Source of the DNA: Vibrio lentus
GTDB lineage: Bacteria; Pseudomonadota; Gammaproteobacteria; Enterobacterales; Vibrionaceae
Length of the DNA stretch: 51,660 nucleotides
NCBI RefSeq assembly: GCF_002875945.1
Contig: NZ_MCZK01000156.1
Span: 1 to 51,660, forward strand
Direction: 5' to 3'
Shown in pieces: positions 7,592 to 16,042 of the stretch (the stretch's first letter is position 1; each line of letters opens with the position of its first letter). A model generated the notes under the pieces. The model was given only the letters and a program-made list of their open reading frames with translations, was not told where the DNA came from and did no database searches. The position numbers and the translations under genes are program-made.

Positions 7592-8107
7592 ATGCAAAAC
7601 AAACGTGATTCTTACACTCGCGAAGAGCTTCTAGCATCAAGCCAAGGCGAACTATGGCCAGAAGGCCCTCAACTACCAGCACCAAACATGTTAATGATGG
7701 ATCGCATCACTAAGATGTCTGAAACTGAAGGTGATTTCGGTAAAGGTTTGATTCTTGCTGAGCTGGATATTACTCCTGACCTATGGTTCTTCGATTGTCA
7801 CTTCCCTGGTGACCCAGTAATGCCTGGTTGTCTTGGCCTAGACGCAATGTGGCAGCTAGTTGGCTTCTATCTTGGTTGGGTTGGCGGCAAAGGTAAAGGC
7901 CGTGCTCTAGGTGTTGGTGAAGTTAAATTCACTGGCCAAATCCTACCTACGGCTAAAAAAGTAACTTACGAAATTCACATGAAGCGTGTTGTTAACCGTC
8001 GCCTAGTAATGGGCCTTGCAGACGGTCGTGTTCTTGTTGATGGTAAAGAAATTTATGTTGCTAAAGATTTGAAAGTTGGTCTTTTCCAAGATACATCAGC
8101 ATTCTAG
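7592..8107 (+). CDS. fabA: 3-hydroxydecanoyl-ACP dehydratase/isomerase FabA
   Basis: A 171-residue hot-dog enzyme that dehydrates 3-hydroxydecanoyl-ACP and isomerises trans-2- to cis-3-decenoyl-ACP, the branch point to unsaturated fatty acids. The catalytic pair is visible: His70 in WFFDCHFPGDPVMPG and Asp84 in CLGLDAMWQ. The C-terminus DLKVGLFQDTSAF is identical to that of E. coli FabA. The start is ATG 7592, nine bases after GGAG; a TTG at 7586 would add two residues and is unlikely. FadR and FabR sites lie upstream and a terminator follows. Confidence 0.98.
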   Translation: MQNKRDSYTREELLASSQGELWPEGPQLPAPNMLMMDRITKMSETEGDFGKGLILAELDITPDLWFFDCHFPGDPVMPGCLGLDAMWQLVGFYLGWVGGKGKGRALGVGEVKFTGQILPTAKKVTYEIHMKRVVNRRLVMGLADGRVLVDGKEIYVAKDLKVGLFQDTSAF

Positions 8108-8125
8108 TTTAATAGTTAGATTTTT

Positions 8126-8152
8126 AATAAAGCAGCCAATGGTTGCTTTATT
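8126..8152 (+). terminator. fabA terminator
   Basis: AATAAAGCAGCC pairs with GGTTGCTTTATT (one G-U pair), followed by TTTTATTTC. It starts 19 bases after the fabA stop. Confidence 0.8.
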
Positions 8153-8301
8153 TTTATTTCAATGCATTTAGTTATAGTGCGTTAAGATATAGCTTAAGTA
8201 ACTCTGATCAGTTATATGTCCACCAGCGAAACAATCTTAAATCACTTTATAAACGGCCCATTCTCGGTTTGTAAGGCATTGTATGACTCTCAGAAATTAA
8301 C

Positions 8302-8336
8302 AAGGCTCCAGTTGCTTAATAGCAACATGGAGCCTT
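8302..8336 (-). terminator. Probable rmf terminator
   Basis: AAGGCTCCA at 8302-8310 pairs with TGGAGCCTT at 8328-8336, with an inner TTGC/GCAA stem. It lies 24 bases past the rmf stop on the minus strand; the U-tract is weak. Confidence 0.6.
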
Positions 8337-8360
8337 GACCTTTGAATATGTTCGCCCTAT

Positions 8361-8534
8361 CTACTTATAGAGACCTGAATGCTTATCATCTTTGGCATCA
8401 CGCCAACCACCTAACCAATACGATTTAGAATCCATTTGGCTATATGGGCAAGCTTCTTGTGACCTGCCATTTAAACCAGCTTTGTAACCTTGAGATTGTG
8501 CTCGTTCTAGGCGATCACGCTTTTGTCTCTTCAT
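8361..8534 (-). CDS. rmf: Ribosome modulation factor Rmf
   Basis: A 57-residue basic protein that turns 70S ribosomes into inactive 100S dimers in stationary phase. The opening MKRQKRDRLERA is identical to the E. coli protein, and the later CPYSQMDSKSYWLGGWRDA matches it closely. The frame is open 36 codons further upstream, but the true start is ATG 8534: homologues begin there and AGGA lies seven bases before it. It is convergent with fabA, as in E. coli. Expression under ppGpp control is known in E. coli; no such signal is evident here. Confidence 0.95.
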   Translation of the reverse strand: MKRQKRDRLERAQSQGYKAGLNGRSQEACPYSQMDSKSYWLGGWRDAKDDKHSGLYK

Positions 8535-8652
8535 AGTGCAGTCCTCATACGGGTGTTCGTTTACTAACATACAATGATTACAACTGAGTGGAGTTTTGTT
8601 TACTCCAACTTTAAGAATCGACCACTTTTGAACTTTTCTCAAGGCGAAAAAA

Positions 8653-8682
8653 AGCCCGAGTTCAGAATTGTGAACTCGGGCT
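8653..8682 (-). terminator. Terminator after the DUF3466 gene
   Basis: A perfect 12-bp stem AGCCCGAGTTCA/TGAACTCGGGCT with a 6-nt loop, followed on the minus strand by a run of seven T. It starts 12 bases past the stop at 8695. Confidence 0.92.
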
Positions 8683-8694
8683 CAAGAGATAAAA

Positions 8695-10404
8695 TTATTT
8701 AAATTTTCTACGGAACCCTAACAGGCCAAGTACAGTCAAAGCGAACCAACCTAGGCTGCCGCCTTGACGATCAACTTTCTCTGAGTCAGCACTACGCGTT
8801 TGGATATCGGCTTTACCTTTACCAGCGATAGGAATCAACTTAACAGCAACAACCTCTTCAACTGCATTAGATGCAGCACCGCCACAATACGAGTTATGTG
8901 ACGTTGTATCGTATGGTTGTGTTGTTCCACCAACGGTACACTTGATAGCTGTAGCTGAGATCACACCTGCATCGTTGATGCCTGAAGCGTCAATGATTCG
9001 GAACTTGTTGTTTTCTCCAGAAGCGTTGCCATCATTCGTTAGATCATCTAACCACCAAGCCTGACCATTAAAGATGTCTACACGACGCTCATCTTTCGAT
9101 GAAGCAACATTATAAGGATAAATAAAGCCTCGGTGTCTACGCTCGCTACCATCAACTTCACGAGTCGTTTCTGCATCGACTTGACCAACAAACTCGTTAA
9201 AGTTGTTCACCGCCTTCGCTTCACCACTAGCACCACCAAAGAAGATACCACCAGATAAGTATGTCGCAGTCGGGGTTGATGCCGAAGCATCAGTCACAAC
9301 AAACATCTTGTTACCAGCACTACCATTCTCTGGCACATAACCATTACGTTTAGAATACCCAACAGCAAACAAGTTCTCGTTAATGTCGGTAGCCACAGAG
9401 TTACTGTATCTAGCATCATCGTTTGATGAACCAGATTTGACCTCAGCGCCGCTGATTATTTTCGTTGTCCAATTAGCTCCGGAAATATCCAGTGAATCAC
9501 TAACAAAAACACTTGCATTCATGTCTTGCAGGTCACCATTACCATTCACCGTATCGAAACCGACGCCATATAATTTGCCGGAGTTTTCCGTAAGGCCACG
9601 CATACTTCCTTGAGCAAAGTAATCACCTTCTTGAGCATTACCACCACGGCTCCAGTCAAACTGATGAACTTCTCCGTCCTTCCAGATAGCAGCTTTCGAA
9701 CTGAACGTTGTGTTTGAAGTATCGGTTACTGGTCCTTTAACTGAAATACTGCCAAAGTTATAAATGATGTCAGTACCAGCATTATCAACAGTTAAAGCAC
9801 CAAAAGCACGTGATTCAGATGAAGCAGTTAGAGGCACCGTTGTAACTGCGTTATAACGAATATCACTGCCGTTTGACTCAATACCTACTGGCACACCTGA
9901 ATCATCTAGTGCCGTGATAGCTACGTTATAAGAACTAATTGAGCTACCGTTTTCAACAAATGCTTTCGCGTTTACATAGCTAAGGTTGCTCTCTTTACTC
10001 CAAGTACTCCAACGGTTGTCCGCCCAGCTTTCACATGTAGAGTATCTAAGCTCACGATAACAATAGTTTTCAAAATCATCGCGTTCTTGAATATATTGGA
10101 ACGGTGCATCCATAGCGAAAGGAACTTCTTCGCGGTAGCCGATGCCGTCTACTGCATTGCGAGTTTCACCAGCGAGCTTAAAAGTACTAGCAGCACAATT
10201 TGTTGCACTTGAATCAAAACACCCTTTTGCAAGCTCACTCGTTCCATCTGTAGCAACACCAGGTTGAATCGCGACACCAAATATTTCAGACGCACCTGTA
10301 ATTGAAGGCGTAACTTCAACTACGTCATACAGCGCAGCGTTGGCATTAGTTGCAGCAAATACTAATGCTGCAACTGTTGTTAATTTAAATTTAGTACAAG
10401 TCAT
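8695..10404 (-). CDS. DUF3466 family exported protein with GlyGly-CTERM tail
   Basis: A 569-residue exported protein. It has a signal peptide (about 23 residues, ending ATNANA), a long region with repeated Gly/Asn/Asp motifs in which fragments such as GINDAGVISATA and NNFNEFVGQVD suggest a beta-propeller or repeat fold, and a GlyGly-CTERM sorting tail: GGSLGW, a hydrophobic stretch (FALTVLGLLGF), then RRKFK. Such tails are cut by rhombosortase and belong to proteins handled by type II secretion in Vibrio and Shewanella. The start is nine bases after the uup stop, so it is probably in the uup operon. It occupies the place of pqiABC in E. coli. Function unknown. Confidence 0.85.
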   Translation of the reverse strand: MTCTKFKLTTVAALVFAATNANAALYDVVEVTPSITGASEIFGVAIQPGVATDGTSELAKGCFDSSATNCAASTFKLAGETRNAVDGIGYREEVPFAMDAPFQYIQERDDFENYCYRELRYSTCESWADNRWSTWSKESNLSYVNAKAFVENGSSISSYNVAITALDDSGVPVGIESNGSDIRYNAVTTVPLTASSESRAFGALTVDNAGTDIIYNFGSISVKGPVTDTSNTTFSSKAAIWKDGEVHQFDWSRGGNAQEGDYFAQGSMRGLTENSGKLYGVGFDTVNGNGDLQDMNASVFVSDSLDISGANWTTKIISGAEVKSGSSNDDARYSNSVATDINENLFAVGYSKRNGYVPENGSAGNKMFVVTDASASTPTATYLSGGIFFGGASGEAKAVNNFNEFVGQVDAETTREVDGSERRHRGFIYPYNVASSKDERRVDIFNGQAWWLDDLTNDGNASGENNKFRIIDASGINDAGVISATAIKCTVGGTTQPYDTTSHNSYCGGAASNAVEEVVAVKLIPIAGKGKADIQTRSADSEKVDRQGGSLGWFALTVLGLLGFRRKFK

Positions 10405-10413
10405 TATTACTTC

Positions 10414-12330
10414 TTAACTTTCCTGTTGTAGTGCCTCGAGCTCTTCCCAGCGCTCAAAAGCAACTTCAAGCTCCTGCTCTACTGCAGATAGCTTATCTAA
10501 AACTGGTTGTGTCTGCTCTACAGATTTTGAGAAGAAGTCTGGATCATTAACTTCTTGCTGCAGAGTTTCAATCTCGGTTTCCAATTCTTCCAAACGCAAA
10601 GGTAACGTTTCTAATTCTCGTTGTAGCTTATACGATAACTTCTTAGGTTTAGCTTTAACTGGCGCAGTTTTGGGAGTTTCCTCAACAACTTTCTCCGCCT
10701 TTGCTGGCTTTTCAGCCTGACGATACTCCAATGCTTGTGCTCTTTGTTTCTGAGCATCGTGGTAACCACCAACAAACTCTTCCACTACACCGTTACCTTC
10801 AAATATCCAACTCGTCATTACCGTGTTATCTACGAACTGACGATCGTGGCTCACGAGAAGCAACGTACCCTCATAGTTGGCAAGCAAATCTTCCAAAAGT
10901 TCCAATGTTTCGATATCTAAATCATTGGTAGGCTCATCGAGAATCAACAAGTTATTCGATTTAAGGAAAATACGAGCCAATAACAAGCGGTTTTTCTCAC
11001 CACCAGATAGCGCTTTAACCGGTGTACGAGCACGCTTAGGAGAGAACAAGAAATCTTGTAAGTAGCTTAGTGCATGACGCTCACGTCCGCCTACGGTCAC
11101 TTCTTGCTTACCATCAGCTAGGTTATCAATCACCGACTTCTCAGGGTCTAGAATTTCGCGGTATTGGTCGAAGTAAGCCACTTCAAGTTTAGTACCACAA
11201 TGCAAACGACCTGAATCAGGCTTGAGTTGATCAAGAAGCAGTTTAAGAACCGTACTCTTACCACAACCATTTGGGCCGATAAGTGCGATACGGTCGCCGC
11301 GCATAATGTTGAAGCTAAAGTCTGTAACGATCTCTTTGCCTTCAAATGCAAAGTTAAGGTTCTCAGCTTCAAATACGATTTTACCTGAACGTGCAGACGT
11401 ATCGATTTGGATATTTGCTTTACCTTGTACTTCACGACGATCTTGACGCTCTTCGCGAAGCTTTTTAAGGGCACGAACACGGCCTTCGTTACGCGTACGA
11501 CGCGCTTTGATACCTTGACGGATCCAAACTTCTTCTTGCGCTAGCTTTTTGTCAAATTCAGCGTTTTGCATCTCTTCAACACGTAGCGCTTCTTCTTTCT
11601 CTAACAAGTAATTGTCGTAATCACCAGGGAAAGAACTTAGCTTGCCACGGTCAAGATCAACAATGCGTGTCGCCATTGATTTGATGAAAGCACGGTCATG
11701 CGAGATAAAGATGATTGAACCACGGAAATCTTTTAAGAAAGCTTCTAACCATTCGATCGTAGCTACGTCCAAGTGGTTGGTAGGCTCATCAAGCAGTAAT
11801 ACGTCAGGGTCACATACAAGCGCACGTGCGAGTGCAGCTTTACGTTGCCAACCACCAGACAGTTCCGTCAGTTTGGTATTTGCTGTTAGTTTAAGAGCAG
11901 CAAGAACATTACTTACGCGATCTTCAAAACGCCAAGCATTCGCATGATCCAATTTTTCTTGAACGCGAGTAAGACGGTTTAAATTCTTTTCGCTAGGATC
12001 TTCTGCAATAACATCAAGTAAGTTGTGGTACTCCTTAAGCAACTCACCTATCTCAGCTAAACCACCAGATACATATTCGTAAACTGAGCCTTGCTCATTA
12101 CGCGGTGGATCTTGCTCTAGACGAGATACAACCACATCTTGCGTGATCTGCATCTTGCCGTCATCCATGATGATGTTGCCAGACAAAATCTTCATCAACG
12201 TTGATTTGCCTGCACCATTACGGCCAACCAAACACACACGTTCGTTTTCTTGCAGTGCGAAATCCGCACCATCTAATAATGGGTGATCGCCAAACGCTAA
12301 TTGCCCATTATGAATTGTAAGTAATGCCAT
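10414..12330 (-). CDS. uup: ABC-F ATPase Uup
   Basis: A 638-residue soluble protein with two ABC ATPase domains and no membrane segments. The first domain has Walker A GRNGAGKST and signature LSGGWQRKAALA. The second has GPNGCGKST and LSGGEKNRLLLARI. A charged linker of about 80 residues (KARRTRNEGRVRALKKLREER) joins them, and the C-terminal coiled coil (about 560-638) is the Uup DNA-binding extension. Uup acts on ribosomes and influences precise transposon excision in E. coli. Its start overlaps the 3' end of the glutaredoxin-like gene by 23 bases, so translation is probably coupled. The rlmL-uup order matches E. coli. Confidence 0.95.
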   Translation of the reverse strand: MALLTIHNGQLAFGDHPLLDGADFALQENERVCLVGRNGAGKSTLMKILSGNIIMDDGKMQITQDVVVSRLEQDPPRNEQGSVYEYVSGGLAEIGELLKEYHNLLDVIAEDPSEKNLNRLTRVQEKLDHANAWRFEDRVSNVLAALKLTANTKLTELSGGWQRKAALARALVCDPDVLLLDEPTNHLDVATIEWLEAFLKDFRGSIIFISHDRAFIKSMATRIVDLDRGKLSSFPGDYDNYLLEKEEALRVEEMQNAEFDKKLAQEEVWIRQGIKARRTRNEGRVRALKKLREERQDRREVQGKANIQIDTSARSGKIVFEAENLNFAFEGKEIVTDFSFNIMRGDRIALIGPNGCGKSTVLKLLLDQLKPDSGRLHCGTKLEVAYFDQYREILDPEKSVIDNLADGKQEVTVGGRERHALSYLQDFLFSPKRARTPVKALSGGEKNRLLLARIFLKSNNLLILDEPTNDLDIETLELLEDLLANYEGTLLLVSHDRQFVDNTVMTSWIFEGNGVVEEFVGGYHDAQKQRAQALEYRQAEKPAKAEKVVEETPKTAPVKAKPKKLSYKLQRELETLPLRLEELETEIETLQQEVNDPDFFSKSVEQTQPVLDKLSAVEQELEVAFERWEELEALQQES

Positions 12331-12568
12331 TCTTCTTTAACCAATCGTTAAGTTCTAACAAGCCAAATGGCCAGTTAAGCTCTGAGTGTTGAGACAAGTC
12401 AGAGCTTTCAAATTTGAGCACCGGAATAGTGACCCCGTAACGGGAAAAGAGCTCATCATCCAATGCGATATCCACCACATTGATCTGATGACTTATATTC
12501 AACTGTTCCGTGAGTTTGAATGCCATCTCACATAGATGGCATCCTTCTGTACTGTAGAGAGTCAGCAC
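12308..12568 (-). CDS. Glutaredoxin-like thiol protein
   Basis: An 86-residue protein with a thioredoxin-fold N-terminus: LTLYSTEGCHLCEMA carries a CxxC motif (C10, C13), followed by a cis-Pro segment (GVTIPVLKF). It belongs to the glutaredoxin-like DUF836 group often found between rlmL and uup in gammaproteobacteria. The start is GTG 12568 with AAGGA six bases upstream; no ATG fits. It lies 25 bases after rlmL and overlaps uup, so the three form an operon. The substrate is unknown. Confidence 0.85.
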   Translation of the reverse strand: MLTLYSTEGCHLCEMAFKLTEQLNISHQINVVDIALDDELFSRYGVTIPVLKFESSDLSQHSELNWPFGLLELNDWLKKNGITYNS

Positions 12569-12593
12569 TATATGTCCTTATACAATCTCTTAG

Positions 12594-14714
12594 TTACTTA
12601 TGAGTAATCAACCAGCAGTTATGAATGTGCTTGTTGCGAGAGAAATCCAGAGGCAACGTCTTAGACGAGATATTCTGAGCTTTAAGACCCAGCTCTTCCA
12701 GTCCTTCCATATCCATCTTGAAATGACGCTTGTTGTTAGAGAACACAATCGTGCCTTCTTCTCTTAGAAGACGCTTTAAATCTTCCATCAGCTGGATGTG
12801 GTCACGTTGAACGTCAAAAGATTGATCCATACGCTTAGAGTTTGAGAACGTTGGCGGATCAATAAAGATCAAGTCGTAAGACCCTTGTTCTTTTGCCAAC
12901 CATTGTAAACAGTCTGCTTGAACAAATTGATGTTGACGACCAACACGGCCATTCAGTTCCATGTTCTCTTTTGCCCACTCAAGATACGTGTTCGACATAT
13001 CAACAGTCGTTGTAGAGCGAGCGCCACCCACTGCAGCATGAACAGAAGCGCTGCCTGTGTAAGCAAACAGGTTCAAGAAGTCTTTACCACCAGCCATCTC
13101 ACCAATACGACGACGAGTGATCTTATGATCTAAGAACAAGCCTGTATCTAGATAGTCATGAAGGTTAACAATCAACTTAACGCCGTATTCGTTTACTTCT
13201 AGGTTAGAAGAGTCTTGAGCCATCTTCTGGTATTGAGAACGACCCTTCTGCTTCTGACGAACCTTAAGCACGACGTTGTTTGCTTCAACGCCAGTCACTT
13301 GAATCGAAGCTCGGATGATATCGGTTAAACGACGCTTAGCTTTGTCTTCCGGCACATCTTTAGGCGCTGCGTATTCTTGAATCACAAGGTGACCTGGGTA
13401 TACGTCAATCGCTACATTGTATTCAGGTAAGTCAGCATCGTAGATACGGTAGCAATCTAGTTGTTCTTTCTTAGCCCACTTACCGATCTTGCCGATGTTC
13501 TTTTTAAGACGGTTCGCGAAATCAGGAGCAATCAGCTGTTCTTGCTCGCCAGTAGGACGCTCAGACATAGGACGGTCTGAAATTGAGTAGTTCTTCTGGT
13601 GACACGGTAACGCACCGTTATTCAGTTTGAACTGTTTGTCTGCACGCATACGCAAGCAGCTAAGTAATTCATCAGAACTTGAGAAGATAGAAGCGTTACA
13701 ACCGCCAAACTCAGCCTTCAGTTGAGCACCAAATGCCGTGTAGAGTGCAATCAGGCCCGGTTCTGTACCTAGACGCTCACCGTAAGGCGGGTTTGACACA
13801 ATCACACCATCAGTAAACTCTGTAGGACGCTTAAGCTTTGCAGCGTCACCTACTTCGAATTCAATCAACTCTTCAACGCCAGCGCGACGTGCATTGTCAC
13901 GCGCCGTTTTTATCATGCGTTCGTCGTTGTCATAACCGAAGAACTTACATTCTACTTTCTTAACGCCACGACGGCCTTGAACGTTAGCTTCTGCTTTAAC
14001 TTCAGCCCAAAGCTCAGGTTCGAAGTCTTCTAGTGATTCAAAACACCATTTCTGACGTTTAACACCCGGTGCCATGTTTGCAGCCATCATCGCTGCTTCA
14101 ATCACTAACGTACCTGAACCACACATTGGGTCTAGGAAAGGTTTGGTTGCATCCCAACCACTACGAAGAAGAATCGCTGCAGCAAGAGTTTCACGCAATG
14201 GTGCGCGACCGGATTCTGGACGGTAGCCACGTTGATGAAGACCACTGCCTACCATGTCCACACCAAGGATCGCCTTGTCACGATGCAGACGAACGTGAAT
14301 GCGGATATTTGGATTTTCTTTGCTGATAGATGGACGCGGTAAAGACTTCTTCTCAAAGCAATCCACAACGGCATCTTTTACTTTCATCGCACCGTATTGG
14401 CTATTACGGATTTCGTTGTTCGTACCATTGAAATCAACAACGAAACGCTTAGTGCTATGGAATTGATTTACCCAGTTAACCGCAGTGGTCGATAGGTAAA
14501 GATCCATGTCATCCATACAAGTGAATTCTGAAAGGACACGTACAAATCGAGAAGCCAAACGGCTCCACAAACAACAACGATAAATTTGCTCATTGGTGGC
14601 TTTGAATTTAACACCTGCTTGAACAGGTTTTGCGTTTGTAATCCCTAGTTGGGTTAGTTCTTCAACTAATAAATTCTCAAGGCCATTTGAGGTAACCGCT
14701 AGATATTGATTCAT
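12594..14714 (-). CDS. rlmL: 23S rRNA methyltransferase RlmL/RlmK fusion
   Basis: A 706-residue fusion enzyme that makes m2G2445 and m7G2069 in 23S rRNA. A THUMP domain (about 45-155) comes first. The RlmL methyltransferase follows (FLDPMCGSGTLVIEAA for SAM binding, then SNPPYGERLG as the catalytic NPPY motif). The RlmK half begins near residue 410 (LFAYTGSASVHAA, then DPPTFSNSKRM). The length matches E. coli RlmKL (702). First gene of the rlmL-grx-uup-DUF3466 group. The start at ATG 14714 agrees with homologues (MNQYLAVTSNGLENLL). Confidence 0.97.
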   Translation of the reverse strand: MNQYLAVTSNGLENLLVEELTQLGITNAKPVQAGVKFKATNEQIYRCCLWSRLASRFVRVLSEFTCMDDMDLYLSTTAVNWVNQFHSTKRFVVDFNGTNNEIRNSQYGAMKVKDAVVDCFEKKSLPRPSISKENPNIRIHVRLHRDKAILGVDMVGSGLHQRGYRPESGRAPLRETLAAAILLRSGWDATKPFLDPMCGSGTLVIEAAMMAANMAPGVKRQKWCFESLEDFEPELWAEVKAEANVQGRRGVKKVECKFFGYDNDERMIKTARDNARRAGVEELIEFEVGDAAKLKRPTEFTDGVIVSNPPYGERLGTEPGLIALYTAFGAQLKAEFGGCNASIFSSSDELLSCLRMRADKQFKLNNGALPCHQKNYSISDRPMSERPTGEQEQLIAPDFANRLKKNIGKIGKWAKKEQLDCYRIYDADLPEYNVAIDVYPGHLVIQEYAAPKDVPEDKAKRRLTDIIRASIQVTGVEANNVVLKVRQKQKGRSQYQKMAQDSSNLEVNEYGVKLIVNLHDYLDTGLFLDHKITRRRIGEMAGGKDFLNLFAYTGSASVHAAVGGARSTTTVDMSNTYLEWAKENMELNGRVGRQHQFVQADCLQWLAKEQGSYDLIFIDPPTFSNSKRMDQSFDVQRDHIQLMEDLKRLLREEGTIVFSNNKRHFKMDMEGLEELGLKAQNISSKTLPLDFSRNKHIHNCWLITHK

Positions 14715-14943
14715 AGTGTTCTTTTATTGATAAAAATGAGCTCGATTATACCTGAATTTGTTACCAGAGCATCACACTAAACTCGTCTTTTCATTGAATC
14801 TTTCGACTAACTGCTTAGCAAATGGTCAGTCATGAAGCGATCGCTTACCCGCACTCCCTTACAACACAACAACTCTCAATCTCACAGAAATAACACTCAT
14901 CGATAAGCTCAAACCATTAAATGCATTTATATTCACCATTAAA

Positions 14944-14957
14944 CTGGTATATACCAG
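14944..14957. promoter_or_regulatory. Perfect palindrome CTGGTATATACCAG
   Basis: A 14-bp perfect palindrome with the core GGTATATACC, the form bound by GntR-family regulators of the HutC subgroup. It lies 230 bases upstream of the rlmL start. The regulator is unknown and I see no obvious target other than rlmL. Confidence 0.35.
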
Positions 14958-15152
14958 ACTGAAATTTAGGTTGAAATTTAGCAACAAAAGACCCAAAACA
15001 GGGAATAAACAGAGGAAATCCGCTATCGATAGTGGGAGAATCGGTCGAAATTGAGGTTAAAAAAGATACGTTTTTTACAAATTAAATCAGTGAACAACGT
15101 CATTCAAATGAATGAACTACGTCATATTTATTGAGATAGGCTTTTTTAGGCA

Positions 15153-15178
15153 CAAAAAAATCGGCTATTAAGCCGATT
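15153..15178 (-). terminator. zapC terminator
   Basis: An 8-bp perfect stem AATCGGCT/AGCCGATT with an ATTA loop and a T-run on the minus strand. It lies about 77 bases past the zapC stop. Confidence 0.85.
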
Positions 15179-15254
15179 ATGGGGAAGGTATTACAGGTTT
15201 ATTCGTAGCGATATTTGGTCGAAATAGTGCTCTATTAACGCTCTAGGTTAGAGG

Positions 15255-15803
15255 TTAACCCACCATCGCAATATGCGTTTGATGAAGGATAGCATTTGCG
15301 TCAGTCATTCTATCGTGCATGACTTTAATCGAGTCTCCAAATCGTAACCCTTTTGAAGGCGTTAGCAGGAACTCTTCTAGGTCTACAAATGCACATAAGC
15401 TCGCACACTCTCCTACTTCTAATACAATGAAGTAACCAAGGCTATGCTCGTTATTCATTTGTACAATATCCCCTTCTTGAGGATATTCATGGCCAACGCC
15501 TTGTGAGTCGAAGAACCAGCTTTTAGGCTGTACAGGCTTATGAAAACGCTTCGCGGCCACACAATAAAGTGCAAGCTCGGCTTGTCGTGGCTCAGACAGT
15601 TCTAAGCCAGAAATTTGTTCTTTGAAGGTTTGGTAAGAAGATGCATCATCAACAGTGAATTCATTATCTTTAAAAGCGCAGTCCACCAGCTTATTGCGGA
15701 CCAGATTCGTTTTAAAAATCATATCCTCTCCGAGGTTTAGCATCAATGAACATTGCTGCTCATCGTAATACCAACTCCATGTATCGCTAGGTTTAAGCAT
15801 CAT
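15255..15803 (-). CDS. zapC: Cell division protein ZapC
   Basis: A 182-residue cytoplasmic protein that promotes bundling of FtsZ filaments at midcell. It aligns with E. coli ZapC through MMLKPSDTWSWYYDEQQCSLML, the VDDASSYQTF motif, AELALYCVAAKRFHKPVQPKSW and the end FGDSIKVMHDR. The neighbour order pyrD-zapC is conserved. Two adjacent ATG codons open the frame (15803 and 15800); neither has a strong ribosome binding site. Confidence 0.93.
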   Translation of the reverse strand: MMLKPSDTWSWYYDEQQCSLMLNLGEDMIFKTNLVRNKLVDCAFKDNEFTVDDASSYQTFKEQISGLELSEPRQAELALYCVAAKRFHKPVQPKSWFFDSQGVGHEYPQEGDIVQMNNEHSLGYFIVLEVGECASLCAFVDLEEFLLTPSKGLRFGDSIKVMHDRMTDANAILHQTHIAMVG

Positions 15804-15884
15804 TTCGTCTCACACTGTTGAACCATTCCATTAGGTAAAACGCAAAATTACCTTCAATTACAGTAATTTTACTGCTCAACAGGC

Positions 15885-15913
15885 AAAAAAAAAGAGGAAA
15901 TGAATTCCTCTTT
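15885..15913 (-). terminator. pyrD terminator
   Basis: A 9-bp perfect stem AAAGAGGAA/TTCCTCTTT with a 5-nt loop and a run of nine T in the minus-strand transcript. It lies about 130 bases past the pyrD stop and separates pyrD from zapC. Confidence 0.85.
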
Positions 15914-16042
15914 CTTATCGCTTTTCTCTACAACTCAGTGAGTTACAGTGTCTCTTTTATCAAGACAATACCGGATTATAGATTTTCAGTGACGACTATT
16001 AGCTTTCAACCTATAGATCTTGCGAACTACCGATTTTACTAA

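Larger units (their letters stand above)
14715..15254. other. Intergenic region between rlmL and zapC
   Basis: 540 bases with no gene I can support; E. coli has ycbX here. It holds the rlmL promoter (right-to-left), a perfect 14-bp palindrome at 14944-14957, a weak inverted repeat near 15103-15118, and the zapC terminator at 15153-15178. Confidence 0.6.

Noticed and set aside
4431..8180. 15-bp repeat ATTTAGTTATAGTGC near 4432 and again near 8167
   Set aside because: A shared 15-mer is expected about once by chance in a window of this size. The flanks differ and no function is suggested.
8535..8642. Upstream extension of the rmf frame by 36 codons
   Set aside because: Rmf proteins begin at MKRQKRDRLERA, and a ribosome binding site lies directly before that ATG.
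14944..14957. Palindrome CTGGTATATACCAG as a LexA box
   Set aside because: LexA needs ten bases between CTG and CAG; here there are eight, and the half sites are CTGG and not CTGT.
15098..15124. ACGTCATTCAAATGAATGA inverted repeat and ACGTCAT direct repeat
   Set aside because: Only a 6-bp stem with mismatched flanks and no U-tract; too weak to call.
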